NCBI GenBank assembly: GCA_965225955.1
Contig: CBDDBX010000044.1
Location: 123,855-187,854 of the forward strand
Reading direction: 5' to 3'
Origin: CBDDBX01 sp965225955
Lineage (GTDB): Bacteria; Acidobacteriota; Aminicenantia; UBA2199
Length of the DNA stretch: 64,000 nucleotides
The translations under genes and the position numbers were made by a program. Below are positions 45,237 to 53,812 of the stretch, piece after piece. The notes below the pieces were generated by a model. The model was not told the origin of the DNA, ran no database searches, and worked only from the letters and a program-made list of their open reading frames with translations. Every line of letters begins with the position of its first letter. The first letter of the stretch is position 1.

Positions 45237-45941
45237 CTAAATATCAAATTTCAATCCCAGAACCATCTCATTTTCTGAAGGATTGACTTCTCTTTTAAAT
45301 ATTCTTACATATCTTATATATGGGCTGATTTTAAACTTCCCGGAAACCTTAACAGAGCATCTAAGAGTCACTCCCGCATTAGTGAATCCTGCTTCAGATA
45401 CGTTCTGCTTACCGTCGTATCCAAGATCTCCTGAAAGATCCAGTCTTACCTTCCCTGCTTCATATATCTTCTGCCCCACAGATAATTCGATATAAAACCA
45501 TCTTTTAAATCCTGCATGCCAGTATAAAGTTACAGCAGGACTCAAAGGCAGCGAGGTAAAAGAGACCCCGGCATTGAACTCCTGGGAATTGTCCCTGTCA
45601 AAATCGAATTTATCTCTGAAATAGAATCCGTAATTTGAAAACCCCAGACTAAGTACAACGTCACCAACTTTACGACTATAACTCAGAATCAGGTCAATCT
45701 CCTCCAGATCTTTCAGAGCTCCTCTGTCTTCAGTAGCAAAACTTCCAAATAATTTCACACCGAAACCTTCAGCAAAACTATACTTAACATATCCCTGCAC
45801 TGCTGCCCTGTTATTTCTGTAAAAATCGAGGCCTCTCCATATGTAGCGGGATCGGTATTCCAGTCCGTAACTCAGACTGGATGCGGCTGCCTGCAAAGCA
45901 GACAGTGCTATTAAAAGCACAACAATTAATAACCTTCTCAT
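45237..45941 (-). CDS. Outer-membrane beta-barrel protein, TIGR02001-like
   Basis: 234 residues with a signal peptide ending QAAAS. The mature start SLSYGLEYRSRYIWRGLDFY is typical of TIGR02001-like outer-membrane proteins, which share a SxYxWRG motif after the signal peptide; paired strands run to the terminal aromatic GLKFDI. Probably a 10-12-strand barrel; cargo unknown. Alone on the minus strand, divergent from the carboxyltransferase gene by 176 bp, an AT-rich stretch in which I see no clear promoter pair. Confidence 0.75.
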   Translation of the reverse strand: MRRLLIVVLLIALSALQAAASSLSYGLEYRSRYIWRGLDFYRNNRAAVQGYVKYSFAEGFGVKLFGSFATEDRGALKDLEEIDLILSYSRKVGDVVLSLGFSNYGFYFRDKFDFDRDNSQEFNAGVSFTSLPLSPAVTLYWHAGFKRWFYIELSVGQKIYEAGKVRLDLSGDLGYDGKQNVSEAGFTNAGVTLRCSVKVSGKFKISPYIRYVRIFKREVNPSENEMVLGLKFDI

Positions 45942-46117
45942 TGTTTCTCCTGTCAGTAGTGTTAAAGTCGATAATTTTATACTTATTCAATGTTAATTGC
46001 AACAACTTTTTTTATTGTAATCCCCTTAATTTCATGTTATCTTGATTTTTAAAATATTGTTGATTCCGAAGTATAGATATTTTTTTATCCATACCAGGTA
46101 TTACAAAAGGAGGTCAA

Positions 46118-47761
46118 ATGAAAAGAGAGCTTAAAATCAGAGATCTCACGCTCAGGGACGGTCAGCAATCCCAATTTGCAACAAGAATGACTCAGGAGCA
46201 GGTAGATAGAGTTTTACCTGATTTCAAAGAAGCGGGTTTCTACGCAATGGAAGTCTGGGGCGGAGCTGTTCCCGATTCAGTAATGAGATATCTTAAAGAG
46301 AATCCATGGACAAGACTTGAAACAATTAAAGCAGCTATAGATGGCAAATCCAAGCTTACTGCACTGTCAAGAGGCCGTAATCTCTTTGGTTATAATCCTT
46401 ATCCTGATTCAGTTATCGAAGGCTTCTGCAGAAATGCAGTTCAGTCAGGCATAGATATCATGAGAATTTTTGATGCTCTTAATGATCTTGATAACCTGCA
46501 GTCAACAATAGATATAGTACACAACAATGGTGGCATGGCTGATTGTGCTGTATGCTATACAGTTGATCCTAAATGGACATTTGGTGATAAACTCAAAGCA
46601 CTTCTGAACTTCAAGCCTGTTCCTAAAGAAGTATTTAATATCAAATACTTCGTTAACAAAGCCATTGAGCTTGAAAAGATGGGTGCCGATATAATATCAA
46701 TTAAAGATATGGCAGGTCTTATTACTCCAGCCAAAACAGCTGAACTGATAAGAGAGCTTAAACAGAACGTTTCAAAACCAATCGACTTTCATTCACACTG
46801 TACCCCGGGATACGGCCTTGCTTCTGCTTTTGCAGCAGTTATTAATGGTGTGGATATCCTTGACACTGTAATCTGGAACTTTGCTGAGGGTCCTGCAGCA
46901 CCTGCTTATGAACTTATAGACATTCTATGTTCAAAACTTGGTATAGAAACAGGTGTAAACAGGGAAAGAATCGCATCTATTAACAAAGAACTCTACAATA
47001 TAAGAAAAGAACTTGCAGATTTTGATAAATATAAAGATAGTTTCCCCAAACAGTTTAATATAGCTGAAGACGAACTGCCTGCAGAGGTTGATTCTCTCTT
47101 TGATGCTTCAATTGAAGCTGCACAGAAGGGAGATTACGACAAACTTACCGAACTAACCCAGGCTATTGAAGCATACTTTAACTTTCCTGCACCAAATGAA
47201 GCGGTAAGAGTTGCGCAGATTCCTGGTGGCATGTACACAAATATGCTGTCACAGCTGGAAGCACTTAAGCTTGGTCACCTTTTTGATGATGTTCTCAAAA
47301 TGGTTCCTAAAGTAAGATGGGATGCCGGCTCCCCTCCTCTGGTTACACCTTCAAGTCAGATTGTAGGGGTACAGGCAGTTAACTGCGTTATCGATATCAA
47401 CAAAGAAAAACCTGTATATACTAACAATTCAACACAGTTCGTGAATCTTGTTAAAGGTAGTTACGGTAAGACTCCACTTCCAATTAACCAGGATTTCAGA
47501 GCTAAAATAACTGGTAATCCATCAGAAATACCTTACAGTACAGAAGATTATACTCCACAGACCAACGAAATGCTGTTTGATCTTGGAGATACAATGCTTG
47601 CTGTTAATGAAAAGGAAGAGCTACTTCTTGAACTGTTTCCAAATGTTGCGAAAGGCTTCTTAAGAGGCCTGAGAGAAGCAGAGTATGTTGAGAAGCCTAC
47701 AGAATATCCTGAAGACGATAAAGAAGACATGATGTGGCAGAATCTCATAGATTATGCATAG
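46118..47761 (+). CDS. Biotin-dependent carboxyltransferase subunit (OadA/PycB-like, no biotin domain)
   Basis: 547 residues. The HMG-CoA-lyase-like TIM barrel has LTLRDGQQSQFATRM with the metal-binding Asp, MEVWGGAVPDSVMRYL, MRIFDALNDLDN, the catalytic Lys in SIKDMAGL and the DFHSHCTPG metal His pair; a conserved carboxylase domain with PGGMYTN and VTPSSQIVGVQAV follows. There is no biotin-carrier domain (no MKM) at the C-terminus, so biotinyl protein must come from another gene. Possible roles are oxaloacetate decarboxylase alpha, pyruvate carboxylase subunit B or transcarboxylase 5S; these cannot be separated here. AAAGGAGG ribosome site; PspC gene follows by 73 nt. Confidence 0.92.
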   Translation: MKRELKIRDLTLRDGQQSQFATRMTQEQVDRVLPDFKEAGFYAMEVWGGAVPDSVMRYLKENPWTRLETIKAAIDGKSKLTALSRGRNLFGYNPYPDSVIEGFCRNAVQSGIDIMRIFDALNDLDNLQSTIDIVHNNGGMADCAVCYTVDPKWTFGDKLKALLNFKPVPKEVFNIKYFVNKAIELEKMGADIISIKDMAGLITPAKTAELIRELKQNVSKPIDFHSHCTPGYGLASAFAAVINGVDILDTVIWNFAEGPAAPAYELIDILCSKLGIETGVNRERIASINKELYNIRKELADFDKYKDSFPKQFNIAEDELPAEVDSLFDASIEAAQKGDYDKLTELTQAIEAYFNFPAPNEAVRVAQIPGGMYTNMLSQLEALKLGHLFDDVLKMVPKVRWDAGSPPLVTPSSQIVGVQAVNCVIDINKEKPVYTNNSTQFVNLVKGSYGKTPLPINQDFRAKITGNPSEIPYSTEDYTPQTNEMLFDLGDTMLAVNEKEELLLELFPNVAKGFLRGLREAEYVEKPTEYPEDDKEDMMWQNLIDYA

Positions 47762-47834
47762 AAAATATTAAACGGGAACCCCGACATGTTACAAAGCGTT
47801 AAATCAGTATTATCAAGATGCAAAAGGAGGCAAA

Positions 47835-48359
47835 ATGAAAAGACTCTTTAGAAGCAGAAAAGAGAAACTGATTGGTGGAGTATGTGGGGGCCTGGCAAAC
47901 TATTTTGCTATTGATCCTGTTATTGTAAGAATCTTCTTTGTAATTCTGTTCTTTTTGAAAGGAATAGGACTTATCAGTTACATAGTATGCTGGATAGTAA
48001 TGCCTGAAGAGAGGCATACAGCAGATTATAATACAGATGCTGAAGATTCAACCAGTTCATATGATCGTCAGAAATCAGGCAGTCATCAGGGAGCTCTTGT
48101 TACCGGAATAATTCTTGTAGCACTGGGAACTCTGTTTCTGCTCAATAGTCTGAATTTAATAGACAATATTATGTGGTGGCTGACAGATACCTTATCAACC
48201 TTCCTGATACCTTTACTTGTTATTGGTGCCGGTCTGGCTCTGATTCTGAGAAACAGAAGGCCTTCAGATGATGTATACAGTTACTCTGAAGAAACGGAAA
48301 GCAATCAGGATGTATCAGAAGAACCTGAACATTATGACAGCAGTGAGGAGAAGATATGA
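47835..48359 (+). CDS. PspC-domain membrane protein
   Basis: 174 residues. The PspC domain (about 3-60) has SRKEKLIGGVCGGLANYF, IDPVIVRIFFVILFF and a helix ending CWIVMPEE; a second two-helix region (about 85-145, DUF5668-like, LiaF-type) follows, with an acidic Ser/Glu-rich tail. PspC-type proteins sense or answer envelope stress at the inner membrane. AAAGGAGG ribosome site; probably in one transcript with the carboxyltransferase, though the pairing has no obvious logic. A terminator follows. Confidence 0.9.
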   Translation: MKRLFRSRKEKLIGGVCGGLANYFAIDPVIVRIFFVILFFLKGIGLISYIVCWIVMPEERHTADYNTDAEDSTSSYDRQKSGSHQGALVTGIILVALGTLFLLNSLNLIDNIMWWLTDTLSTFLIPLLVIGAGLALILRNRRPSDDVYSYSEETESNQDVSEEPEHYDSSEEKI

Positions 48360-48440
48360 AATCATTCTGCTCTGAACTCTTAATTATGTCTCCAACGAGT
48401 ACCCCGAAAGGGTCTCTCCAATTAATAATAATTTGAGAAA

Positions 48441-48467
48441 AGGACAGGTTCCCCCACCTGTCCTTTT
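48441..48467. terminator. Strong terminator between convergent genes
   Basis: 9-bp stem AGGACAGGT/ACCTGTCCT with a TCCCCC loop, flanked by A's before and TTT after (adding pairs); serves PspC on plus and possibly the NYN gene on minus. Confidence 0.9.
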
Positions 48468-48482
48468 TAATCTATTTTAATC

Positions 48483-49478
48483 TCAGTAAAGTTTCACATA
48501 CCACTTCATACTATCGTTCTTTGTTTCAACCAGGTGACGTTTTTCAGCATCTATTATAAGTTTTTTCAACTTACTGTAACCAAAACTTTTTATATCGATA
48601 CTTTTCTCAATCAGTTTTTCACTGACTCTTGAGAAATTCACCCAGCGGCGTTTCCCGTCAAGTTCTTTTATAACCTGAAGAAGCAACACTACAATTTCAG
48701 GTGCGTCCTGATCTGAAATCTCTCTGTTAACTCTTGATGCCAGAGTAAGAGTGATACCATTTTCATTTTCATGTTTTTTAATATACCCGGCTGCCATAGC
48801 ATCATTAATGAAGTGTTTCCACTGCTTATAGCCCAACATAGTTTCATTAAAATTCTCATTAAGGAGCTTCATACGCACCTTAACTGAGCCGGGAGTGGGT
48901 ATCTTCTTCTCCCTGTCCATCAACTTTATTGATTCAACCAGCAGCTTAAATGCCGTTTCCCGGTTAACAGCACCCACACTCTCCTGAGGCGGTTCATAAT
49001 CGTGATAAAAAACATCATCAACTTCCGTATCAGTCATGAGGTTTCTATAATCTACAAATTCGTCTGCAAGTGACAGCAGATCTTCTGATGCATTATTGGA
49101 ATCACATATAATCAGAATATCTTTGCCATGTTTCCTTAGCGTTAACAGGAGTGGTCTGAAATCTGCATCTCCGGTTAACAGAATATATCTGTTAATATGA
49201 GGATACTGAAATATCATTTCAGTAGCATGAGTAATAAGGGATATATCTGCACTGTTCTTTTTGGATCGGGGCACATGTATAAGCTCAAAGCCCTTATCTG
49301 CAAGTATATCTGCTATTTTCCTCAGGTTTGTCTTATTCCAGTCACCATAGGCACTCTGGAATGCAAGTTTACCATTCTCTTCAGCAAACTCTATTAATCC
49401 TTCAACAAATAGAGAATCCGATTTAGGAGTAACATTTTCTATATCCCAGAGTATTGTAACATTGTCTTCAAATTGCAT
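48483..49478 (-). CDS. NYN-domain (LabA/DUF88-type) putative ribonuclease with LOTUS/OST-HTH-like region
   Basis: 331 residues from ATG 49478, chosen because GGAG lies 6 nt upstream; ATG 49490 adds 4 residues. The NYN/PIN-like domain (about 5-155) has the acidic catalytic residues in ILWDIENV, KKNSADISL and ILLTGDADFRPLL. The remainder contains two helical winged-helix-like segments (about 165-240 and 255-330), the arrangement of OST-HTH/LOTUS RNA-binding domains that often follow NYN domains. Likely a cytosolic RNA-processing enzyme; target unknown. Single gene. Confidence 0.85.
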   Translation of the reverse strand: MQFEDNVTILWDIENVTPKSDSLFVEGLIEFAEENGKLAFQSAYGDWNKTNLRKIADILADKGFELIHVPRSKKNSADISLITHATEMIFQYPHINRYILLTGDADFRPLLLTLRKHGKDILIICDSNNASEDLLSLADEFVDYRNLMTDTEVDDVFYHDYEPPQESVGAVNRETAFKLLVESIKLMDREKKIPTPGSVKVRMKLLNENFNETMLGYKQWKHFINDAMAAGYIKKHENENGITLTLASRVNREISDQDAPEIVVLLLQVIKELDGKRRWVNFSRVSEKLIEKSIDIKSFGYSKLKKLIIDAEKRHLVETKNDSMKWYVKLY

Positions 49479-49610
49479 TAGTTGCTCCATTTTGATTTAA
49501 TCCTGTTTTAATTATTATAGTTGAGTATATCAGAAAGGCACGGAAATTTCAGATGAATATCCCTGCAATTCCATCTGTATATTCTGAAAATACTACAATA
49601 AAATTATAAG

Positions 49611-51029
49611 TTAATCTGTCTTACCTTCATCCAGCACATATTTGATCACATCTGCTGCTGAATAATCAAGTGATTCAGGCTTAACAAGAGCGTTAACGTC
49701 ACTAAAATCATCTCCCACTGTCATAATAGGATTCTCAACATCATTCTTTCTATACTGCCCCAGGCCTATTGTAGCTAACAATCCATTACACAGGCACTTC
49801 TTATCAATGGTTTGTTCAATATCTCCACCTTTTGAGCAATATACAGATTCTGTTTCGGCCGGGCATCTATAACCAAGAGAGCCATCACTTTTGCTATAAG
49901 CCTGCCTCAAATATCCAAGATCACAAACTCTTCTTCTTTCACCAGTTTCAGGCTGATTAACAAAATCCTCATTTACAAGTAACTTAAACGGGTAACTTGT
50001 AGGGGATGCTGAAAAGTCGGTTTTAACATCCACTTTTTTACTTAGTGATGCTGTAATGACTTTATTTTTAATTTCATCTATTAATCCGGATTCTCTGCAA
50101 AAAGCAAAAGGCGTACCCAGCTGGACTCCTGAAGCTCCATCCGAAATCGCAGATTTATACTTCTCAGGATTTGCATAGCCTCCTGCCAGCCAGAAAGGCT
50201 TACCAAGTGCTTTTATCCTTGAAAGGTCAGGTACATCTTTTTCACTGTAACAGTTCGCATCCCCGCCTTTCTGTCTTCTTGGAGGTGCATTATGCCCACC
50301 AGCATGATGATTTTCAATAATAAAACCATCTACTTCCCCGGTAGATTTTCTCATCAGGGTTCTGGCAATAATATCTGAAGAAACAATTCCCAGAAATGCC
50401 GGTCTTGTTAATTCGATATTACACTCTTCTTTATAAACTGCAGGATTAAACTTCATCAGAAATTCCTGATCATCTGTTTTATCTGCTACATTAAGTTTTA
50501 ATTCAGTTGATTCCCAATTAGCCAGCTTATCCAGAATGCCTGGTATCGCAATAGGAATTCCTGCTCCCATAAGTATGCAGTTAACTCCGGCAAGTATTGC
50601 ACCAAAAAGAGAAGGCAGAGTAGGAATCTGAACTTTTTCCAGATAATTCACTCCAACTATTCCATCATGATTTTCTTTTGCCAGAAAAACTTCTACAAAA
50701 TTACTGACCATAAGCAGCTTTTCAGTATCACTATCCATATCATGCTCTGGAAGAGATTTTGTTTTAAAAGGCTCTTCCTCGGATTTGCCACCTGGAATGA
50801 AGTATTTATCAAGAATAGGCTGAATCATGCTCTGCATTGGGAACTTTGACATTGCGCGGCGAATATTACCTGTAATGTCACCCAGTTGCAGAATCCTTAT
50901 CATTATTTCATCAATTGCAGTACATGAAACAACTCCCATGTGTCCACATTGAGCTACTGCACTGGCTAATTTCCAGTTTGATACTCCAAGCCCCATTCCG
51001 CCCTGAATTATTTCCGGTAATTTAAACAT
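49611..51029 (-). CDS. PfaD/nitronate monooxygenase-like FMN protein
   Basis: 472 residues. A TIM-barrel FMN fold of the 2-nitropropane dioxygenase family: N-terminal PEIIQGGMGLGVSNWKLASAVA, the middle IENHHAGGHNAPPR with the active-site His, WLAGGYANPEKYKSAISDGASGVQLGTPFAFCRESG as the phosphate-binding region. The C-terminal third has five or six cysteines (YRCPAETESVYC, CLCNG), a feature of PfaD-like enoyl reductases rather than simple nitronate monooxygenases, and may bind an iron-sulfur cluster. No polyketide or PUFA synthase is nearby, so the natural substrate is open. Single gene with no clear ribosome site. Confidence 0.82.
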   Translation of the reverse strand: MFKLPEIIQGGMGLGVSNWKLASAVAQCGHMGVVSCTAIDEIMIRILQLGDITGNIRRAMSKFPMQSMIQPILDKYFIPGGKSEEEPFKTKSLPEHDMDSDTEKLLMVSNFVEVFLAKENHDGIVGVNYLEKVQIPTLPSLFGAILAGVNCILMGAGIPIAIPGILDKLANWESTELKLNVADKTDDQEFLMKFNPAVYKEECNIELTRPAFLGIVSSDIIARTLMRKSTGEVDGFIIENHHAGGHNAPPRRQKGGDANCYSEKDVPDLSRIKALGKPFWLAGGYANPEKYKSAISDGASGVQLGTPFAFCRESGLIDEIKNKVITASLSKKVDVKTDFSASPTSYPFKLLVNEDFVNQPETGERRRVCDLGYLRQAYSKSDGSLGYRCPAETESVYCSKGGDIEQTIDKKCLCNGLLATIGLGQYRKNDVENPIMTVGDDFSDVNALVKPESLDYSAADVIKYVLDEGKTD

Positions 51030-51212
51030 AGTTTTATTGTTTCACATCTTCCTTTCAAATTTTTCACTCTTCATTATATACTTTTGTGCTCAAAAAGTAC
51101 GGCATTCTGAAAAATAGTTTCAAGAACTCTTCTAAACACCCGGATTTGTAACATTTATATGACAATTACTCAATTCCTGTACAAAAACAACTCATATACA
51201 ATGGCATGAATC

Positions 51213-51227
51213 CGGCATGAGGCTTGC
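51213..51227 (+). promoter_or_regulatory. Sigma-54-like promoter in the 384-bp gap
   Basis: CGGCAT, five bases, TTGC; spacing is right and only the first and sixth bases of the -24 box depart from TGGCAC. It is 187 nt before the lipoprotein gene and 103 nt before a strong hairpin at 51330. The rest of the gap (51030-51413) contains no gene I can support; a 16-codon ORF at about 51240 has only a weak ribosome site. Confidence 0.45.
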
Positions 51228-51329
51228 CTGTAACAGGATATGTATATCAGAAACAAAGCCTCCATAGATTTTTGCTTCTGCAATACATAGAGTTTTGTTC
51301 AAAAAAACCCAATTCATACAGTCTGGTCT

Positions 51330-51355
51330 GCACACCGGATATTTTTCCGGTGTGC
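51330..51355 (+). terminator. Strong hairpin, possible terminator of a short RNA
   Basis: Perfect 10-bp stem GCACACCGGA/TCCGGTGTGC with a TATTTT loop; the following tract (TCCCTTCA) is not T-rich, so it could be an attenuator or structural hairpin instead. Confidence 0.5.
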
Positions 51356-51413
51356 TCCCTTCACATTAAAATAATAAAGGAGCATAATATCAGATAAAAC
51401 ACAGGAGAGATTA

Positions 51414-51890
51414 ATGGGAAAAATAAAAAGAGTATCACTTATATTAACTGCAATAATCCTGCTTATAATTTCTGGCTGCAAATCTTCTGATAATAATAAG
51501 CAGGAAATAGAAGGATATCAGCACTCAATCTCAGAATGCAGAACCGACTCAAGAGTATCCCAAAACGCTGTAGCCCCTTCAGGCAAACAACTACTGAGCT
51601 ACAGAATCGATAGTAAAGGAAATCTTGAGATGACCCATATAAACACAATCTTAAACTGCTGCCCGGGACAGGTTTCATCTGAAATTACTACTCAGGGAGC
51701 TACTATTCAGATAGATGAGAAAGAGGAACAGGCTGGTTGCAAATGCCTGTGTAACTATGATATTACCTTCAGGCTTATTAATGTAAAGAAAGATACGTAT
51801 AAAGTCGCAATAAGGAATTATTATCTACACCCCATCACCTTTACAATTAACCTGAAAGAGAAAGATCAGGGAACAGTTGAAGCTGATTAA
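51414..51890 (+). CDS. Cys-rich lipoprotein of unknown function
   Basis: 158 residues. A lipoprotein signal peptide ends in the lipobox IISGC (Cys22), followed by a polar linker. The mature domain has a CC pair (LNCCPGQ) and, about 30 residues on, a C-x-C-x-C set (GCKCLC), five cysteines in a short beta-rich domain that may bind a metal or form disulfides. The end is a beta strand rich in Lys. I do not recognise the family. AGGAGAG ribosome site 7 nt upstream; flanked by a hairpin upstream and a terminator downstream, so a single-gene unit. Confidence 0.75.
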   Translation: MGKIKRVSLILTAIILLIISGCKSSDNNKQEIEGYQHSISECRTDSRVSQNAVAPSGKQLLSYRIDSKGNLEMTHINTILNCCPGQVSSEITTQGATIQIDEKEEQAGCKCLCNYDITFRLINVKKDTYKVAIRNYYLHPITFTINLKEKDQGTVEAD

Positions 51891-51894
51891 ACTG

Positions 51895-51922
51895 AACCGG
51901 AGTATCAGAACATACTCCGGTT
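51895..51922. terminator. Terminator after the Cys-rich lipoprotein
   Basis: 11-bp perfect stem AACCGGAGTAT/ATACTCCGGTT with a 6-nt loop, between the convergent genes at 51890 (plus) and 51941 (minus). Confidence 0.85.
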
Positions 51923-51940
51923 ATATGGAATGAAAAAATG

Positions 51941-53071
51941 TTATTTTAAAGTCTCTTTACTACTCTTGAAATCTCTGTCAATAGCAAACTCACTGAAATC
52001 CATCAGCCAGTCGCCCTGTTCAATGTAGTTAGCCAAATTTTTACCCATAGCCGGTCCAAACATAAAACCATGACCACACATACCTGACCCGATATAGAGA
52101 TTCTCAACTTCTGATTCCCCCATAATAGGATTACCATCAGGAGTCATTGTATAACTACCTGACCACTGTCTGAGTACAGAAGCATTTTTAAGAGCCGGAA
52201 CAAGACGACTCATTCTCCATGCAAGCTGAGGCATGAATTCAAAAGAGACATCTTCTCTTATTCCCGGAACAACCGGATAAGGACTGTAACATCCTATAAC
52301 CTGCCCTGTAACAAGCTGTTGAAAATAGCAACCATCTGTTCTGTAATCAACTACCATTGGATCAAGAAACTTAGGCATACGCTCTGTAATCAGTGCTTCA
52401 TGTCTTTCAGGGAAAAGAGGAAGATCAAGACCAACCTGGGAACCCAGCTCACCAGTCCATGGACCTGCAGCAAGAACAACCTTTGCAGCTTCAATAACTT
52501 CACCATCATCCAGACGGATTACAAAGTTTTTATCTTTTTTCAGCTCTTTCACGCCATTTCCGATAATAAAATCACCACCATTGCGTGTTATACCTTTTTT
52601 GTATCCTTTCAGAACAGCAAAAGGGAATGCCTGAGCATCATCAGGACAATATGCACCCAGCAATACACCATCAATATTCACATGTGGAAAAAGTTCACGG
52701 ATTTCATCAGGAGATACAAGACGTACATTCACGCCTTCTCTCTGCTGTATTTCCACATTATTTCTGAAAACCCCTGCAAGATTCTCATTATGAGCAAGCA
52801 GGAGATAACCGCCCTGATGGAATTCTACAGAAAAACCGAACTCCTCTTCCATTGCAGCGAAAAGCGAAACACTCTCTTTCATCAGCTTAATTGAACCAGG
52901 TGTGGAAAACTGATGCCTGATTCCCGCAATACATCTGCCTGTAGAACCCGCACCAATATATTTTTTCTCAATAACTGCTATTTTCAGATCACTATTCTGA
53001 CTCAGGTAGTAACCTGTAGCCAAACCAATAATACCGCCACCAATTATTGCTATATCATAATTTCTACTCAT
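51941..53071 (-). CDS. FAD-dependent amino-acid dehydrogenase, catalytic (beta) subunit, DAO family
   Basis: 376 residues from ATG 53071 (GGAGAG upstream); the longer frame to 53146 reads through the upstream gene and is rejected. D-amino-acid-oxidase fold: dinucleotide site YDIAIIGGGIIGLATGYYLS, then AGSTGRCIAGIRHQFS and the C-terminal NLYIGSGMCGHGFMFGPAMGKNLA. Closest in style to the beta subunits of opine oxidase, D-hydroxyproline or L-proline dehydrogenases and sarcosine oxidase. It oxidises an amine or imino acid and passes electrons to the iron-sulfur partners encoded just upstream. Last gene of a four-gene operon. Confidence 0.88.
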   Translation of the reverse strand: MSRNYDIAIIGGGIIGLATGYYLSQNSDLKIAVIEKKYIGAGSTGRCIAGIRHQFSTPGSIKLMKESVSLFAAMEEEFGFSVEFHQGGYLLLAHNENLAGVFRNNVEIQQREGVNVRLVSPDEIRELFPHVNIDGVLLGAYCPDDAQAFPFAVLKGYKKGITRNGGDFIIGNGVKELKKDKNFVIRLDDGEVIEAAKVVLAAGPWTGELGSQVGLDLPLFPERHEALITERMPKFLDPMVVDYRTDGCYFQQLVTGQVIGCYSPYPVVPGIREDVSFEFMPQLAWRMSRLVPALKNASVLRQWSGSYTMTPDGNPIMGESEVENLYIGSGMCGHGFMFGPAMGKNLANYIEQGDWLMDFSEFAIDRDFKSSKETLK

Positions 53072-53072
53072 A

Positions 53073-53339
53073 TTAGCTCTCCTTAAAGAATGCTGCAGAT
53101 GCAACAGGTTTAAGTGGAGGACGTTTATTCCAGGAAGAAATTTCACCAGGCCCTACATTCAGCGCTCTGGCCAGCATAGATTGAAGAACCGGCCCACAGG
53201 TTCTGCCCTGACAAGGTCCCATACCAACTCTGAGAACTCTTTTCAGCTCCTCAAGACAGGTTATACCTGAGTCAATTGCTTCCCTTACATCTTCTACGGT
53301 TACGTCTTCGCAACGACAAACAAATTCTTTATCGCTCAT
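53073..53339 (-). CDS. BFD-like [2Fe-2S] small subunit
   Basis: 88 residues with the bacterioferritin-associated-ferredoxin-like motif: CRCEDVTVEDVREAI (C-x-C) and GPCQGRTCG (C-x4-C), giving four cluster ligands, followed by a short tail. In opine oxidase and D-hydroxyproline dehydrogenase operons such a protein is a separate gamma-type subunit or part of the alpha subunit. One base from the DAO-type gene and 4-nt overlap with the ferredoxin gene. Confidence 0.87.
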   Translation of the reverse strand: MSDKEFVCRCEDVTVEDVREAIDSGITCLEELKRVLRVGMGPCQGRTCGPVLQSMLARALNVGPGEISSWNKRPPLKPVASAAFFKES

Positions 53340-53812
53340 CTCTTCCTCCCGAATCCTCTGACAATTTTCATAAGACTCTTTTCCATCTTAAGAGATACAA
53401 GAAGAGTACGGTCATGTTTTTTCATAAGGCGGACTTTCTTTACTGTACCTTCACCTACAACGGCTCCACTTCTGTCAAGAAGATCAACAACTTCATTCTC
53501 ATCAGGTGGGAACAGTTCATAAGGAAGAGTTACCACACCCTCTTCAGCAGATCCGTCAACAAGGAAAATTGATAGTCCCGGACATACACCAAGACACAGA
53601 GCACAGCCTGTACATTTATCAAAATCCACTATCGGAGTATTGTTTATATTCTCCGGAATTGTAATAGCACCAACCGGACAGGCTTCAACGCAGGGATTGC
53701 AGGGAATTTCCTGACAACACTCTGCAACAGCAACAGCTTTCTTACTAAGTCTCTCTTCCGGCGGGAATTTTATCTGATCTTCAACAAAATATCCTTTCTC
53801 AGCACAGCCCAT
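53336..53812 (-). CDS. 4Fe-4S ferredoxin-type electron transfer subunit
   Basis: 158 residues. One cluster motif set CNPCVEACPVGAI and a second CTGCALCLGVCPG give two [4Fe-4S] sites; an additional CC lies before them. The C-terminal half is a small beta domain with a DLLDRSGAVVGEG strand. It should carry electrons from the flavin subunits to an acceptor. It overlaps its upstream neighbour by 14 nt. This extra ferredoxin is absent from the simplest opine oxidases but present in four-subunit archaeal-type proline dehydrogenases. Confidence 0.87.
   Translation of the reverse strand: MGCAEKGYFVEDQIKFPPEERLSKKAVAVAECCQEIPCNPCVEACPVGAITIPENINNTPIVDFDKCTGCALCLGVCPGLSIFLVDGSAEEGVVTLPYELFPPDENEVVDLLDRSGAVVGEGTVKKVRLMKKHDRTLLVSLKMEKSLMKIVRGFGRKR

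Noticed and set aside
51239..51290. 16-codon peptide gene after the sigma-54-like element
   Set aside because: Only one base separates the weak AGGA from the ATG and there is no supporting signal.
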